16,731 nt of DNA, taken from positions 1 to 16,731 of the forward strand of contig CBFHND010000043.1 in the NCBI GenBank assembly GCA_965657085.1. Direction: 5' to 3'. The stretch is from CBFHND01 sp965657085 (lineage in GTDB: Bacteria; Pseudomonadota; Alphaproteobacteria; Rhodobacterales; Rhodobacteraceae). Below the pieces are notes generated by a model. It did not search any database. It saw nothing but the letters and a program-made list of their open reading frames with translations, and had not been told where the DNA came from. Numbering within the stretch: position 1 is the stretch's first letter; each line of letters opens with the position of its first letter. A program made the translations under genes and the position numbers. Shown here in pieces: positions 14,840 through 16,731 of this stretch.

Positions 14840-15154
14840 TCAGGAAATCACCACCGCTGTGCCCGAGGCGCTGACCATCAGCATGGATTGGCCCACCACT
14901 TCGTAGTCCAGATCGACGCCCACAACCGCGTTGGCCCCCAGATCCCGCGCCCGGTCCTGCAATTCGGACAAGGCCGTTTCGCGGGCGTCCTGCAGCTTGC
15001 TTTCATAGGCGCCCGATCGGCCCCCGACGATATCGGTGATCGACGCAAACACATCACGCACGACATTCGCGCCCATAATCGCCTCGCCCACGACGATGCC
15101 GCGATAGGCGGTGATGGTGTGCCCTTCGATGTTGGGTGTGGTTGTGACGATCAT
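14840..15154 (-). CDS. YbjQ / DUF74 family protein
   Basis: This 104-residue protein aligns along its whole length with YbjQ as I remember it: TTPNIEGHTI, YRGIVVGEAIMGAN, DIVGGRSGAYE, LGANAVVGVDLDYEVVG and LMVSASGTAVV. The family has been labelled putative heavy-metal binding and forms pentamers, but its role is not established. The ATG at 15154 is chosen over 15160 because YbjQ proteins begin at this point and the AAGG ribosome-binding site is 9 nt away (3 nt from 15160). It lies 44 nt after the sufB stop and touches the pyruvyltransferase-like start. A metal-related role in Fe-S assembly is an attractive but unproven reading of the context. Confidence 0.88.
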   Translation of the reverse strand: MIVTTTPNIEGHTITAYRGIVVGEAIMGANVVRDVFASITDIVGGRSGAYESKLQDARETALSELQDRARDLGANAVVGVDLDYEVVGQSMLMVSASGTAVVIS

Positions 15155-15185
15155 GGCCATGAACCTTGCACTGTGGCGGCGGGCT

Positions 15186-15199
15186 GAGCGCTACCGCTC
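15186..15199. repeat. Small hairpin at the sufB stop / ybjQ-like leader
   Basis: GAGCG-CTAC-CGCTC forms a perfect 5-bp hairpin with a 4-nt loop, immediately after the sufB TAG codon in the mRNA sense. There is no U tract, so it is not a terminator. It could be a processing or attenuation element that sets the sufB to downstream ratio. Confidence 0.35.
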
Positions 15200-16713
15200 T
15201 ACCCAACCGATCCTTCCAGAGAAATCGCAACAAGCTGCTGCGCTTCCATGGCGAACTCCATCGGCAGCGCCTGCAACACGTCCTTGCAGAACCCGTTCAC
15301 GACCAGCGCTACGGCCTCTTCCTCGTCCATCCCGCGTGAGCGGCAATAGAACAGCTGATCGTCATCCACCTTGGACGTGGTCGCCTCGTGCTCCACGCGG
15401 GAGGAGTTGTTCTTGACCTCGATGTAAGGCACCGTGTGCGCCCCGCACTTGTCACCGATCAACAAGCTGTCGCACTGGGTATAGTTGCGCGATTCCTTGG
15501 CCTTGGGGTGCATGGACACCAGCCCGCGATAGGTGTTCTGCGCGCGGCCCGCGCTGATCCCCTTGGAGACAATCCGCGACTTGGTGTTCTTGCCCAGATG
15601 CACCATCTTGGTGCCGGTGTCGGCCTGCTGCATGTTGTTGGCAATGGCGATGGAGTAGAACTCGCCCTGGCTGTCATCGCCGCGCAGGATGCACGACGGA
15701 TATTTCCACGTGACGGCAGACCCGGTTTCCACCTGCGTCCACATCACCTTGGCCCGGTCGCCGCGGCAATCGGCGCGCTTGGTCACGAAGTTGTAGATAC
15801 CGCCCTTGCCGTTCTCATCCCCGGGATACCAGTTCTGCACGGTGGAGTATTTCACCTCTGCGTCTTCTTCGATGATGATCTCGACGACAGCGGCGTGCAG
15901 CTGCGCGATGTCGCGCTGGGGCGCTGTGCACCCTTCGAGATAGGACACGTAAGAGCCCTTGTCAGCGATGATCAGCGTCCGCTCGAATTGTCCTGTGTTC
16001 TCCGCATTGATCCGGAAATAGGTCGACAACTCCATCGGGCAGCGCACACCGGGCGGCACGTAGACGAAAGACCCGTCCGAGAACACGGCAGAGTTCAGCG
16101 TGGCATAGTAGTTGTCCGACACCGGCACGACCGAGCCGAGGTATTTCCTGACCAGCTCCGGGTGTTCCTTGATCGCTTCGGAGATCGAGCAGAAGATGAC
16201 GCCCGCCTTGGCCAGTTCCGCCTGAAAGGTCGTGCCGACGGAGACGGAATCAAAGACCGCATCCACCGCGACCTTGCGCGGCGCATCGCCCATCTCTTCG
16301 GCGCCTTCGACACCGGCAAGGATCATCTGTTCCTTCAGCGGAATGCCCAGCTTGGCATAGGTCTCGAGCAGCTTGGGATCGACCTCGTCCAGCGACTTGG
16401 GCTTCACTTCCATGCTCTTGGGACGGGCATAGTAGTATTGATCCTGAAAATCGATTTCGGGATAGTCCACCATCGCCCAGGTGGGCTCTTCCTTTTGCAG
16501 CCAGCGGTCATAGGCGGCCAGACGCCATTCCAGCATCCATTCGGGTTCTTCGTTCTTCTCGGAAATCAGGCGCACGATATCGGGCGACAGGCCCTTGGGC
16601 GCATATTCCATCTCGATGTCGGTTTCCCAACCGTACTTGTAGGCCCCGCCCACTTCACGCACCGCATCCACGGTTTCCTGATCGACGCCGTCCTTGACCT
16701 GAAGATCGTCCAA
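15199..16713 (-). CDS. sufB: Fe-S cluster assembly scaffold SufB
   Basis: This 504-residue core scaffold protein assembles Fe-S clusters in the SufBC2D complex. Key residues are present. Cys262 in YLEGCTAPQRD corresponds to E. coli Cys254, the sulfur acceptor. Cys414 in YTQCDSLLIG corresponds to Cys405. His442-Glu443 lie in SRVEHEATTS. The N-terminal portion (DQETVDAVREVGGAYKYGW) is typical of alphaproteobacterial SufB. The start is TTG at 16713, supported by AAAGGA 7 nt upstream and by the lack of any nearer ATG that keeps the conserved N-terminus. The frame stays open to the window edge, so a start further upstream cannot be formally excluded. First suf gene in the window; upstream regulators such as iscR, if present, lie outside. 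Confidence 0.95.
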   Translation of the reverse strand: MDDLQVKDGVDQETVDAVREVGGAYKYGWETDIEMEYAPKGLSPDIVRLISEKNEEPEWMLEWRLAAYDRWLQKEEPTWAMVDYPEIDFQDQYYYARPKSMEVKPKSLDEVDPKLLETYAKLGIPLKEQMILAGVEGAEEMGDAPRKVAVDAVFDSVSVGTTFQAELAKAGVIFCSISEAIKEHPELVRKYLGSVVPVSDNYYATLNSAVFSDGSFVYVPPGVRCPMELSTYFRINAENTGQFERTLIIADKGSYVSYLEGCTAPQRDIAQLHAAVVEIIIEEDAEVKYSTVQNWYPGDENGKGGIYNFVTKRADCRGDRAKVMWTQVETGSAVTWKYPSCILRGDDSQGEFYSIAIANNMQQADTGTKMVHLGKNTKSRIVSKGISAGRAQNTYRGLVSMHPKAKESRNYTQCDSLLIGDKCGAHTVPYIEVKNNSSRVEHEATTSKVDDDQLFYCRSRGMDEEEAVALVVNGFCKDVLQALPMEFAMEAQQLVAISLEGSVG

Positions 16714-16731
16714 ACCGGTTTCCTTTCCTAT

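Noticed and set aside
13238..15187. A 649-codon open frame on the plus strand
   Set aside because: It is antisense to sufC, the pyruvyltransferase-like gene and the ybjQ-like gene. It has shadow-type composition and no motif.

Overview
The window looks like chromosomal DNA of a marine alphaproteobacterium of the Roseobacter group (Rhodobacteraceae). This is inferred from its GC-rich coding bias, the protein families present, and the gene order around sufBCDS. No species can be named from sequence alone.

Layout. (1) Positions 1-796, minus strand: 5' part of a DUF853/HerA-like ATPase gene that runs off the left edge. (2) Positions 803-1246: a gene-poor gap that appears to hold two small plus-strand RNAs. 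One resembles the alphaproteobacterial alpha-r8/suhB type (hairpin, single-stranded UUCCUCCC stretch, strong terminator). The other has a TTGACC-N17-TAGGGT promoter and a long terminator hairpin. (3) 1247-1888, plus: an IalB-family periplasmic protein. (4) 6206 down to 1958, minus: a compact envelope operon of L,D-transpeptidase, LpxD-type acyltransferase, acyl carrier protein and beta-ketoacyl-ACP synthase. (5) 6465-7088, plus: a Tat-exported DUF882/M15-type murein peptidase, divergent from the transpeptidase. (6) 7192-7268: tRNA-Arg(CCG) with its own promoter. (7) 7458-9611, plus: a secreted-type RTX protein built from three copies of one module, preceded by nested palindromes. (8) 16713 down to 9670, minus: the suf iron-sulfur cluster assembly operon, sufB - ybjQ-like - pyruvyltransferase-like - sufC - sufD - two YIP1-type membrane proteins - sufS.

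How it fits together. SufS takes sulfur from cysteine, and SufB-SufC-SufD builds the Fe-S cluster. Four genes with no known Fe-S role are packed inside the same operon with 0-38 nt gaps or overlaps. The envelope operon joins peptidoglycan cross-linking with lipid A acylation and a private ACP/condensing-enzyme pair. The murein peptidase across the divergent promoter region belongs to the same theme.

Most genes are ordinary housekeeping families. The points that most deserve follow-up are the two candidate sRNAs, the passenger genes in the suf operon, the dedicated ACP/LpxD cluster, and the RTX gene with its upstream palindromes. I saw no convincing insertion sequence, CRISPR array, phage or defence system.
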